Assembly (NCBI GenBank): GCA_030765045.1
Contig: CM060962.1
Span: 165,220,194-165,284,193, forward strand
Length of the DNA stretch: 64,000 nt
Source: Tenodera sinensis
Taxonomy: Eukaryota > Arthropoda > Insecta > Mantodea > Mantidae
Direction: 5' to 3'
Part shown: positions 34,984 to 45,541 of the stretch, piece by piece
Position numbering within the stretch: position 1 is the first letter of the stretch
Layout of the letters: every line of letters begins with the position of its first letter
Translations under genes and position numbers: made by a program
Notes under the pieces: generated by a model
Told to the model about the DNA's origin: nothing
Database searches by the model: none
The model's input: only the letters and a program-made list of their open reading frames with translations

Positions 34984-35640
34984 GTGCTAATGACTCTCAA
35001 TAGTGTATACAATGGCGAAACTGACCCACATTTAATATTTTTCACGGACGAGGCTTGGTTCCACCTTCATGGATATGTTTGTACACAAAATAATCGTTAC
35101 TGGAGCTTTGAGAAACCTAATATTGTTCATGAAATACCCCTTCATGACGAAAAAATTGGTGTATGGTGTGCGATTAGTGGAGAAAAAGTTATACGCTCAA
35201 TTTTTTTCGAGTCAACAGTTGACGCCCGTACATACGTGAATACAATTTTGTCCCCCTTTTTTTAGAGAATTAACCGACAGGGAGCGTGATTTTGCCTTTT
35301 TTTTTTTTTTTCAAAGCTCTGCAACAGGTCATACGATCAATCTTACGATGAGAACAATCGAAAGTCTGTTTCAGGACAGAATTATTAGCAGAGATTTGTG
35401 GCCCGCCGGTCCCCCGACCTAACCCACTGCGATTTCTATCTCTGGGATAACTTAAAGCATAAAGTGTACAAGACAAACCCAGACACCCTGGAAGAATTAA
35501 AACAAAACATCCGCCAGGAAATTGCCAGCATTTCTCAACGTGAACTACGGCGAGTGATAGATAATTCCCTAAAGAGGTGCCCAAAACGTATGGGCAATGA
35601 CGGTGGCCAATTTCATAAAGTTGGTAAGTAAACAATCGAG
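34984..35640 (+). pseudogene. Mariner-like transposase, DDE half (plus strand)
   Basis: Encodes LIFFTDEAWFHLHGYV, NNRYWSFEKP, IGVWCAISGEKVI, IFFESTVDARTYV. An expanded T run (35294-35311) breaks the frame at the second catalytic site, where QQDSATGHT has become QSSATGHT. It continues SLFQDRIISRDLWP, PPDLTHCDFYLWDNLK and EELKQNIRQEIASISQREL. It is head-to-head with the minus-strand relative at 34250-34810, suggesting nested or inverted copies. Confidence 0.82.
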
Positions 35641-35842
35641 TAAGGTGTAGTGTTATTATGTCCTAGTTAGGTAATTCCGTAGGTACGTCAAAACTCGATA
35701 AGAGTCATGGGGCAGTGTTGCAAATGTATAGGTAAATCAAAGTTTCTACTTAAATGCAATGTTTTGTCCTCTACTGCACCAGTTTAGTGATAATTTCAGT
35801 AGTTAGCATGACACTGTTTATAGCCAAACTGAATATTACCAT

Positions 35843-36036
35843 TAACTCAGGAGAATGTCTTTGTCCTTGAACGTGCAATCGCGCTGTGAAGTGAGGAGCT
35901 TTTTGGTACGATGTAAATAGAGTAACGCCAGCAGTTCAAAATTGTCTACAATGCAGTTGAACTGGAAGTAAGCAGTGCCAGTGTTGCTACAATATTATAT
36001 CGTATTGTTTCTTGAGTCTCCAATAAACAATTTCAT
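35843..36036 (-). repeat. Mariner-family non-coding terminal block, copy 2
   Basis: Inverse of 32276-32506: shares CTCAGGAGAATGTCTTTGTC, TTCAAAATTGTCTACAATGC and ACAATATTATATCGT with that copy and with 41942-42205. Confidence 0.7.
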
Positions 36037-36110
36037 TAGGCATCAATATATCTACGATGTATTCTGAGAAAATTTTCATTTACATGCATTAGTGAGCTTC
36101 CGAAATAGTG

Positions 36111-36380
36111 CTAATTTCTCTCCTGATATTTTGTTTTAATTTTCTCTTGTGCAAGGCGCCTAAGAGATTTTTGAGGCGACTGTCCTAACCTTTCTCCGAT
36201 TTCGTGTAATTTCTGTTCCGTAAGCCCACGCCGTTTTACCTTTCTTTTCCTAGCACGAATTGATCCCGTCTCCCTGAATTTATTTACAAGCAAACGAACG
36301 GTGCCTACTCGGAACACGCACGCCAGATAATTCAATTTCAATTTGTCCCAGAACTCACCTACAAGATGATGTAAGCACAT
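36111..36380 (-). pseudogene. Mariner-like transposase N-terminal HTH fragment
   Basis: The minus strand encodes VRLLVNKFRETGSIRARKR, then GLTEQKLHEIGERLGQSP and KSLRRLAQE. This is the second helix-turn-helix that follows DUF4817 in this transposase family. It stops after IKTKYQ, before the DDE domain. Confidence 0.7.
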
Positions 36381-37434
36381 ACGCTATCGTACATGAACAC
36401 CCTTTGGTGTACTGTATACTGCAGATTCATTCTGAAAACTCTTCAAGCAAAACTAAACACTTCTAATGTTATTCCCGTGTGAACTGGACCAGAACAGCGC
36501 AGAACAACTACCTAAAAAAAGTAAGACTTACGCACATGTGATGATTAGCATGAGCGCACATGGAAATGAAATGAAGGTCACACGAGCCGTATACCTGCCA
36601 GCCAAGTTTTGTAGTAAACGTACTGTAGCATCCACAAGGCCATAGCTAAACTCCTGAGACAAATACATTAGCTCGTTCAGGGGAAAATGTCGAAAAATAG
36701 TGGCCACGTAATATATTAAGATCAGTGTAACTCATAAATAGGCGATCAACATCACTACAAATTTAACTACTACATCGTTGTAGATGCAGACTTTCGCTAT
36801 CAGAAGGTCCTGAAAAAATCAGGCAAGACTTCAAGAAAAATTAGAATTTTTATCCCTATCCTTCAAAGTATAAATCGAATTTTTCCAACTTTTATCTACC
36901 TCCCGTATTGCATTTTAACCAAAATGTCTGCGTTTGAGACCATCCATAGTCAAAACATTGGGCATCATTTTAGCAGTAAAATTAAGAGAGAAAATGTTTG
37001 TTTTTAATGCAACAAGGAATCTGTTTAAAGGGAGGGTTAACCACGAGTCGAAACTCCCGCTCTACAAATGAAAATTACGTAAATGTACTGTGATGATTTT
37101 AAATATTTCTCAGTTTTACAATATACGCTAATTGTTCAACTTCGTTTCGCGCTGTATTTCCAAAATGAACGTTCAAGCAGTCAGCAGAGTCAAAATTAAC
37201 TTTGATCTGATGGAGGAAAAATTGTCTATGAACAGCCGACTTTCTGCATAATACTTCGTTAAGGAGAGAAACTCTAAAAATCCCCATTTTCTTATTTTCT
37301 TTTTCTTTATTTTACCTGGAAGATATGTTAACGCACGATTATGTTCAACTATCCTCTTGAACTTAAACTGAAGCTTACAAACACCGCAAAAATGTGTTAC
37401 GGGGAAATTTTGAAATTGTTTTATAAAGTTTTTT

Positions 37435-37900
37435 ACAACTCTTTAGATTTGCAGAACTCCGCTGTTGGACTTGTATCGAACTAGCAAAGGGATTTGGAAT
37501 TGCTCCGGGTATCATCCTGCATAGACTTAAGAAGTTAAATGCGCTGGATGGCTTCCGCACAATCTTGAAGAGGAAAACATGTGGCAAAGAATGGGATTGC
37601 ACACAGAAAGTTCTCACATAGCTGTTCCCGTGAATTTATTTCGCAACAGGAATTGGGAAATTCTGGAGCATCCTCCATACTCCCCAGATATGAACCCATG
37701 TAATTTGACCCCAGCGAAAATGAAATAACCACTTAAAGAGTTCGCTTTAGAACCAGACAGGAAAGTAGAGCAGTCTGTTCAAAGTAGCACAAGACGGCAT
37801 AAAAGTGTGGAAGCGGGTTATTCATGTTGGAGATAGCCTTCGAGCACATCAACAATGCGACTCTTCCAAAACTGTTTTGTTTCTTGTTAATTATGTTGCC
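37435..37900 (+). pseudogene. Mariner-like transposase, internally deleted
   Basis: The plus strand gives RCWTCIELAKGFGIAPGIIL (N-terminal HTH), then after a gap NWEILEHPPYSPDMNPCNL and KMK, the C-terminal mariner signature containing the third Asp (SPDMNPCN). The middle of the DDE domain is missing and frames shift. It resembles the 17-18 kb mariners more than the DUF4817 family. Confidence 0.7.
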
Positions 37901-38341
37901 ACTAATGACTGAATGATCCATGTATTAAAAATATATTTCGTAAATGTCTCTAAAGATCAAAATCCCTCGTGTATGCCTTACAGTGACATTCAATTATATC
38001 AAAATGCGTTTGAACCGTTTTACATTGAAGACTAAAGAGCAAAAGGAAACAATCCATTTTTTCGGGAAATGCTAAGAATATTTAAATTTGCTGCGGCACT
38101 AATAGCGTATACTATTCAAGGGAATTTGTTGTTTCATGATGCTATTTTTAAAAGCATGTTTATTAAGCAATTTTTTAGATGAAACGTTTTTATCCCTGTT
38201 TTTACCATTATCTCTTTAATGCTTCAATTTTTACCACTTCACTCATTTATTTTCCCATAAGTTTAAAGTATATATGTCGATTACAAAGGTGTTACGCACA
38301 AGAATCTGCTTAAATATATGCAAGTTTATTCTGAAAATGCC

Positions 38342-39665
38342 ACACCAGGCGAGTCAGCTACCCCTTATTTTCCAGTTTTATGTAATCCGCATTTTATACT
38401 CTAACATGAAAACATCGGCGCATATGCTAATATAGATCACTGAGCATCGCCTTTTAATTTACTCGTAATCAGACAGCTGCCGTTTGCACCACTGCAAGTG
38501 TAAACTGACACCGGCGAATACCATGAGTTACACGGAACATTTATCTCCGAAATTACTAGGTAGCTCAGTTGGAACGAGCGCACGATTCGTAAGTAATCCA
38601 TCTACTGTAAAGGTGGTTCAAATCCCCTGCATATACGAATTTCTTTTACTGGGTAATATTTACAAATAACACTGTTAAGCAATTATGTTTAAAGCTGTTA
38701 TTTTTATTCGTAATTGTTTTATTTCCATTTATGGTATTGTTGGCTATTAGGACATCTTTCCCGGTATAAACGCTGAGCTGCTTGTGCATTAGCTTTTGCT
38801 TCTCTGTAGATCAAAATCATATCAATGTACTCGTCTCTGGAATACATCGTCACGGACTGGCAAAAAACATCGTGCGACAGCATACGCGTGGAGAATAAAG
38901 GGCGTCTGCATTCATAATAGCACACTGCATCATGCCAGTCCAATGGGCAGAAGTCGTTATACCTATTCTATTACAAAATGCAGACAACCAAAAACGATTT
39001 AAATAATGTCCTAAAACCTCATGGGCTTTAAAATTAAATTATTGTGAATTCGGTTTCGAAGTTCTGATGAGCGTAATAAGAGACGCGAACCAGTGTCCCT
39101 GAAGTTACCGCACACGATACAGTGACAATACTGTTCAGCTATTTGGAGACTTGACTGAAAGCACATTCAACTGTACAACTTGCATGCCAGGCGCTGTCAC
39201 TGCCACCTAGCAACTTTTCGTGTTTCCTTTTAAGACAGCTTTAACCCTTTCCTGAGCGTTTTAATATTACTTAAATGGCAAAAGCTAGTATGCATATTAT
39301 TATTTGAGATGTACGAGACGCAGCCAAATCCAAAATTTAAACCGTTATTTAATATGTGTGTCTTGACTATAAAGGTCCATGATGGATGAGTGTGTAACTT
39401 CTTGTAGCCAACTCCGGCTCTGAGTACAAGAATCCGCCATTTTCTTTTTAACCGATGTTAGTGTAATCATACTATAGGTTCATTTTATGAGAGGCGTTTA
39501 CTGAATTGCATTGCTATGTATACTGTAATCAAAGGTAAAATCGGCTGGAAATCCGGAATTCGCTCTCAGTAAACGAGTCGTATATTTCTGAGATGTAGTT
39601 TAGCGAGGAGCACGTTCTGCCCCTTAAACTGCTGGTCTTCTGAATTTTGCGCACTCGTCTATTAA
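38342..39665 (+). repeat. 1.3-kb interspersed repeat, arm B
   Basis: Inverted partner of 9360-10638. It contains a tRNA-like block (ACTAGGTAGCTCAGTTGG, GGTGGTTCAAATCCCC; 38556-38635) and, on the minus strand at 38719-38943, a 74-codon frame ending in a DUF4817-type motif: MYSRDEYIDMILIYREAKAN, AQAAQRLYRERCP. This HTH is the N-terminal domain of the mariner-like family found nearby, so the repeat may be a mosaic of a SINE-like unit and a transposon end. Arm B keeps the frame open; arm A does not. Confidence 0.7.
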
Positions 39666-39782
39666 AAGAACGTCAAGTAAGCACAAAAAAGGGCTTAAAG
39701 CGCATGTCATTTTACGGGTGGCCTACCTTCCAAAAATAAGGAGCGCATGACTCACCTGGTTTAACTCTTAAAATGAAAAATC

Positions 39783-40625
39783 TGATAAGTTGCACTCACA
39801 TTACTTTCTCTGCTCTTGTACTAACCATACTTTACAAACTCTTATTTCTGTATCTTCTTCGTGTTACTTGAGATAAACATTTACAGAAATTATCTTATTG
39901 CTTATTTCCTTGTAGGTGCAAGGTCCATGGTGGATGAGAGAGTTAATTCTTTTAAAGCTTTGAGATCTGTTCTCTTTGCACGCTTAACATATAAACATGA
40001 TTTTGCATTTCACGAATGTTTTCAGTTTTCCGAAACTGATACAAATAACAAGGAATATATCAGAAATGGTTCACTCTAAAAAAAATCTACTTATACATAA
40101 ATTGTATGTTTTAGCGAGAACTACATTTTTTGCACAGTAAAATTTTGTCTTATCTCTTACGGTTTACGAGTTATTCAAATGTCATCCAGAGTAAACAGGG
40201 CTGTATAGGCTATAGCTAGAAAATTCAAAATATACATTTAATTTGTCATAAAAATATCTTAAACATGTCATTTTAATCAAAATCGTTAGAGCCATTTTCA
40301 AGAAAATTAAAATTTTCGAAAAACTTTCCATGTTAAAGGCAGTTTTAGGGTAGGGCTATTATCTTCAAAATCTTCGTATCGCATCCTTGAAGGACATTAA
40401 ACTTAAATACCAACTTTGGTTTTCAACTGCCTTTTCGTTATTGAGTTATGCTGTCCACAGACTGACAGAGACAGACAGACACGCACACACACACCTTTTT
40501 CTAAAAATGCTTCTTTTTTTTGGATTAAGGGGGCCTGAAAACATATTTCTGGTGAAATCTCGACATCAAGTTTTAGAGTGGAATACAATACTCTCTCTAC
40601 TTACCAGTAGAGAAAGTAAAAATGA
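39783..40625 (+). repeat. Unnamed 0.85-kb repeat family, copy b
   Basis: Begins TTGCACTCACATTACTTTCT and ends CAGTAGAGAAAGTAAAA. Internal landmarks shared with the other copies are TTATTGCTTATTTCCTTGTA, TTACGAGTTATTCAAA, TTAATCAAAATCGTTAGAGC, TCTTCAAAATCTTCGTATC, a GACAGACAGACAC microsatellite and GGTGAAATCTCGACAT. No reading frame is conserved among copies. Confidence 0.8.
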
Positions 40626-41326
40626 TAAAAGTCGCCAGGTAAATTTTATTATTGTGTGCTCTTCTTACAAACTGAACATTTGAATTTTTCCTTTATTAAT
40701 CTGGTCGCTCGAGATTTTGAAGCATGAACGCTTTTATCCTAAAAGTTGGTATATAGCTTAGCATCTAAACAAATATCCTCCAATTAATAAATTAACCAAT
40801 GAACAAATAGCCTGATAGCAAAACGAGGGGGCTGTTATTAAATATCTCGATTTTGTCGCTTTAATCGCCCAAATCTTAATATTGAAGTAAACCATGAGTG
40901 TTGAATTTAAAAGGAACAGATGCGCATTAAGACCGACTCAAACGTGTCACATTAAAAAAAAATTATTTCTAAAACATGGCACACAAAACTGCCTTCGCTT
41001 CCTTTGCGGCCAGCCCTAAATAATTCCTTACTGAGATTTCACAACATACATTAAATTTCCAAGCTCTGTAGGAACGAAAGATTCCGGGTGTGATAATATT
41101 TGATTTCGTCATGAAATGTGCGAGAAACAGAGTATTTATCATGCACATACTTAAGGCTTAAACACTACAATCGTTTTCCACGTTATACGCAACCGCGGAG
41201 TGTCAACTTGTTATTTACGTGGGCGTAGGAGAAGCACAAATACACATACACATCGCTAATCACACTGTTGCATAATATTAACGTCGTCTTCACCATTGCA
41301 CTGACTTTGTTGGCTCAGATACATAC
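40626..41326. other. Intron 1, promoter-proximal sequence, no gene recognised
   Basis: AT-rich, becoming CpG-richer towards 41150. Nothing recognised besides the donor site GTATGT at 41321-41326 on the minus strand. Confidence 0.4.
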
Positions 41327-41425
41327 CAGCATTTTTTGAGCAGCCTTCAGCGACACCTGGCTACAAATACATGACCTCCTTCTGCTGCTGCGAGCTGCAA
41401 TTCTGCCCCACACTCCCGAGTTCAT
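41327..41425 (-). CDS. Candidate first coding exon of choline kinase
   Basis: On the minus strand an ATG at 41425 in good context (ACAATGAAC) opens 33 codons, MNSGVWGRIAARSSRRRSCI to QKML, that end exactly at a strong GTATGT donor (41321-41326) in phase 0. The next certain exon, 29652-29764, begins with ATG in phase 0, so the two join in frame. Sequence here is CpG-rich, unlike most of the window, as expected near a promoter. The Arg-rich N-terminus is not conserved in the family, so this rests on splicing and context only. It could instead be a 5' untranslated exon or belong to another transcript. Confidence 0.45.
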
Positions 41426-41660
41426 TGTTCCACACGTGTAGACCAACAGGGGCGCAACTTGCGAATAATCCTCCCATCGAAAGATCAGGCCGGGCAGGCA
41501 GCGCTCGATCAATAGTCGTGTAAAACGACCGACGTCACTGGTAGGCTAGGCGCTTCAACGCGCGGGCCCTATCTAAGCCTTATCGCATCGTCAACGCACA
41601 CAACTAACTATTTCTGTTCCCTCTAATAGAACTTTGAACAGTACTGGCTTATTTCCGTTT
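41426..41660 (-). promoter_or_regulatory. CpG-rich candidate promoter of choline kinase
   Basis: Upstream of the candidate first exon (minus strand) is a compact GC- and CpG-rich block with CGCTTCAACGCGCGGGCCC and a CRE-like GACGTCAC at 41531-41538. No TATA box is evident. Inferred from composition and position. Confidence 0.35.
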
Positions 41661-41941
41661 GTAAACGCTGGCAGCAGTCGTACTGTGTAGGCCAAGGACA
41701 AGTATCTATTTCCAACTTCTGTGTATGAACGTAAAACGTAAGACAACTTGTTTACAGCCAGCTAAAAACACCCATTCAATTAAGAAACCTACCATATATG
41801 TATTTGTCTCAGGAGTTTAGCTATGATCTGTGGTTGACACAAGGGAACCTGTGATATAGCGTTGTTTTTTTCCTCTCGCGCTGACGTTTTACACAGACTG
41901 CTTCAAAAGCAACCTATCCTTTCTTTCCGGGTACAATAAAT

Positions 41942-42205
41942 ATTACGCGAAAGAGCATCATTAGTGCATTATATTAGGGCACAGAACAAAGCAATTCTGA
42001 TTATACTTTTAGTAATATTAATGAATTGTTTATTGGAGAATCAAGAACCACACGATATAATATTGTACAAACGCTTACCTACAATACAAATGCCTCGTAA
42101 ACAGTAATTTTGAACTGCTGGTGTTTGTTTACGTCGTACCAAGGAACTCCCCACTCAGCGCAATTCCGCGTTCAATGACAAAGACATTCTCCTGAGTTAA
42201 TCCTT
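41942..42205 (+). repeat. Mariner-family non-coding terminal block, copy 3
   Basis: Shares ATTACGCGAAAG, CAAAGCAATT, GTTTATTGGAGA, ACCACACGA and TTACGTCGTACCAA with the copy at 32231-32506. Confidence 0.7.
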
Positions 42206-42310
42206 GAATTGGCGATTTACTTTGCTACATATGTCGTTCTTCCTCTAATTCCTAAACCAGTTTTCATGTCGCTTTAGGAAGCACCTCAGCCGAAGCGATT
42301 TGAATCGCCG

Positions 42311-42540
42311 TGATCGTTAGAGCGATATGCAATGGAGTGGCCATCCATTTAAAGCCAAATGTCGCGAGTTTGAATCCCAGCAACCACAATATGCGTGAGG
42401 TAAAGGAAGGCGAAGACCCAAGTAATATATCGGTGTAATGGCTCCCTTGGAAGCTGACGGGGTCACATTTGACTGCAGTTGTATGGCCATTGCTTTTAAT
42501 TCTTCACAAAAAAGCACCACAGCTTGTTGAAAAAAAAATA
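42311..42540 (+). mobile_element. Decayed tRNA-derived SINE
   Basis: A tRNA-like head (GATCGTTAGAGCGATATG and a B-box-like GCGAGTTTGAATCCCAG at 42365-42382) is followed by a non-tRNA body and a poly-A-like run at 42530-42540. No functional cloverleaf. Confidence 0.5.
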
Positions 42541-44340
42541 GTATTTTTACAACATAAGACAGCTGCAAATACTTGAATTCTATTTATTTAGGCTAGCCTA
42601 GCATAACAAGAAATTAGAAAGAAAGAGCCAATAAAGCATCTCAAAACTTAATAAATGTATATGTTGCTTATCAGTCACGCTGCCAATTAAAGGGTTAATG
42701 GCAGTAGGTGTTATGCAATCTTACTATCAAATAGATTGTTACTGTATTCAATATGGTGCACGATTTTCTCATGAAACGTGTAGCTTATTTCCGGCTACAT
42801 AAGACTAATTAACAATATATTTACAGTTATTTACATCAAATTGAAAAATTATTTACAGTTTTGGCCCGGTCTATTTGAAATGTATATCATTTAAAGGCCT
42901 TCAAGAAAATGTGATTTTATTTTCATCAATATCTTATGCATATGTCAGTACAGATACGCAGGGAACTTTCAAGATTCAGCCCAAAATTCCCATAAAAGTT
43001 TATTCAGTCCTTTGTTTATACTCGGAGCTTTGGGTCATAAAAGTCGTGCTCCTATTAGAGAATTAGTTCGTGAAGGCAAGGGACTCTGTTCCCAACGATT
43101 ATTTTGGCTACTGTTAAAGCTTAATGTTTGCTCAGCAGCCAAAAAGAAATTAATCTTAGAGAGAGAGACCCAATCAGAAGATAGAAACAATTGACTGGAT
43201 GGAGAAAATCCCAAAGGCTGTCACAAGCTTAAGTTGGTTTTTGGGAACATTTCGGAAAGTTCAGCTCATGTACTTTTAAGGTGAATGTCGAAACTAGAAT
43301 AGACATTTGACAAAGTGACGCGAATTGTAACATGATGCGCAGAAAGACAGAGGTATTGTAAGCGTAGTGCCTATTAACTCAGTACAATTTCACCATATGT
43401 GTATATCATAAAATAGAATATTTTCTCGTGCCTGGTCGTTAAGGGGGCAAGTAGTTAAAGTGAGAATATAAGTAGATTGCGCGCCTACAGAACAGCTAGC
43501 CGAGATGAAAACTAAAAAAGATTCGGGATATCACAGACAAACTATAATGGACCCGCAGAATTCATTAGTGACTAGAAGTGCTCTATTCAATGAATCTCGT
43601 GCGGCAATTTTCATAGTGGATCTTCAAGAATCCGATTTCCTTCTCCCACCTTATTCTCCTTGAAACCGTCCACATTTTCTCAGCACACCATCCACCGATG
43701 GCGCAGCTCAAGGTAAGTGGAGTAGTGGGCGAACCTGAACCTGACCCTGACGATAAGAAGCGCCCTCCTAGACAAACAAAAACATCGCGGGATTCCCGAC
43801 ATGGCGCTGCCCTAGTGGATAACGCATAGCGTTATCGAGAAGTCGAGCGTTATAACTAGGTGTAGTAGCCCAGCTACATTAAACAGGATTCAAGTTAGGC
43901 GCGTTCGTAGTGCATGTGATCTTACAGTGTGTGGACCGGTTCTGTCCGGCTGCTCTACAGACAAAGCGTGCATAACTTCATTATTTTGGTAGCTCACTTA
44001 CTAAGCCTAGTTATAACGTTCCGCAAAATCAAAAAAGCTGATAGATTCGCGTATGTAATTCATTAAAGGCAATGTTGATAAACAGGATAGCAATGTTATC
44101 TTGAGCGGCAGTCATCGGCACGGTGTGGAGGAACTTGTTAACCCTTTGGTAATGACTACACCGCGGGAGTGCAGGGTCAAGTTGTATGTGCCCGGACTGT
44201 TCCATGGCGACCGTAAATGACCTCGCAGCGAAAAGCTCATGGTGTGTCGGTCAGATGTACAGTCCAGAGTATATGGATTGCCGTACATGCAATAATTCTA
44301 CATTTCGGACTTGATGCGATGTTGACGAAATATTTTAAGC
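42541..44340. other. Intergenic sequence with one short candidate exon
   Basis: Mostly AT-rich. A plus-strand ATG at 43698 in context CACCGATGG opens 44 codons (MAQLKVSGVVGEPEPDPDDK, stop at 43827-43829) and has a GTAAGT donor after five codons (43713-43718). CpG content rises between 43700 and 44240. This could be a promoter and first exon on the opposite strand, but there is no homology to support it. Confidence 0.3.
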
Positions 44341-44362
44341 TCTTCCCTTTCTCCTTTCTTTA

Positions 44363-44719
44363 CTAAAGGTATTTCCATAAGTGACTCAGTGAACCTGTAC
44401 ACCTTCCCCCTTGTGTTTGTATTACACAAATTTCGTATAGCACAAATGTTTTCCCTACACAGTTCTCGGAAAGTATACCGACCACCACACTTGCAACATA
44501 TCTACCACTTACGTCTGTAGACTCATCCACCGAAACCCACATTTTCCGATCATTGACGCTTTCTCGAATTCTGGCAATCGTAATCTGGCACAAAATTGGT
44601 AAATATTCTTCACATATTGTTACTTCTCCTGGAATATGTTGATTTGAGTATTTTTTCAGAAATGATCGAAAGTAGGGATTGTCCAATGTTCTGAATGGAA
44701 TGTTCGCGTGTGTCATCAT
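44363..44719 (-). pseudogene. hAT-like transposase fragment (relative of 85-1149)
   Basis: The minus strand encodes ANIPFRTLDNPYFRSFLKKY, then IRESVNDRKMWVSVDESTDV and VASVVVGIL. It aligns with the central part of the element at 85-1149 (WLSVDETPDSER...IFVGAL). The frame shifts near 44390, where a nearby frame gives VYRFTESLMEIP. N- and C-terminal parts are absent. Confidence 0.7.
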
Positions 44720-44984
44720 GTCAAATAAATCTTTATTGAATTGTGACCGACTATTTGAACTCGATTGGTTATACTTTTACTACATGAAATCTGAATTGCA
44801 CACTTTGTCATCATCCGAACATATGAGAAGTCTTTCAGACTGGCGTAATATCTGTAACAGGAATATGCAGTTGCGCCTGGATCAGCGTCACGTCAGCCCA
44901 ACCCTCCAACTGACCCAGATGTCGCCCGACCAACTAAGTCGATATTGCTTGCATTGTTGCTTTAAAGAAAATGCGACCTATTAT

Positions 44985-45541
44985 TTTCCTTACACTTATC
45001 GCACATCACACTACTGCAGGTCATAGTGAGGCGCTTCATACAATAGCACAGGTTTTTCTGAAGCCCAATATCGATTGTTGCGAGTGTTCATGCGTCCATT
45101 TAGGTGAAACCAAGATTCATCAGGGAATAACAAAAGCTGTGTATCAATGAAACCATTTCCTATAGATGGTAAAAAACCTATTGCAGTAATTCAGTCAGTT
45201 ACAACGACAATTTTGTTTCAATGCTTGAACCGTATCACTATACTCCAGAGCTACTTTTAACAGACGTGTGGTACTTCTCGCAGAAGACGGAGATACGCCT
45301 GATTGTTGAGCGAATTTCTTAAGCGATTTTCAAGACGACCTCTTTAAAGTGGCACTGATTTCATCTGGTTATCTTCTGTTATGACTAATTTTCTCTTAGA
45401 ACGTTTGTCCAACACCGAACCCGAAGCTTCAAATTTGTTTACGATTGCATGTTTAGCTTTCCTTTGCAGATGGTACATAGTTTGAAAACCGTTCAACAAA
45501 CTTGCAAGGAGAGCAGATTCCTGTTTAAATAAAATTTGCAA
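44985..45541 (-). pseudogene. Mariner-like transposase, N-terminal half
   Basis: From 45541 down: HTH region VNKFEASGSVLDKRSKR and a following TED, then broken frames with RLLREVPHVC, and PDESWFHLNGRMNTRNNRYW around the first catalytic Asp (45060-45130), ending near EKPVLLYEAPHYD. Same DUF4817-associated family as at 34-36 kb; truncated before the second catalytic residue. Confidence 0.72.

Noticed and set aside
35270..35635. A 121-codon minus-strand protein
   Set aside because: It is antisense to the mariner transposase C-terminus.
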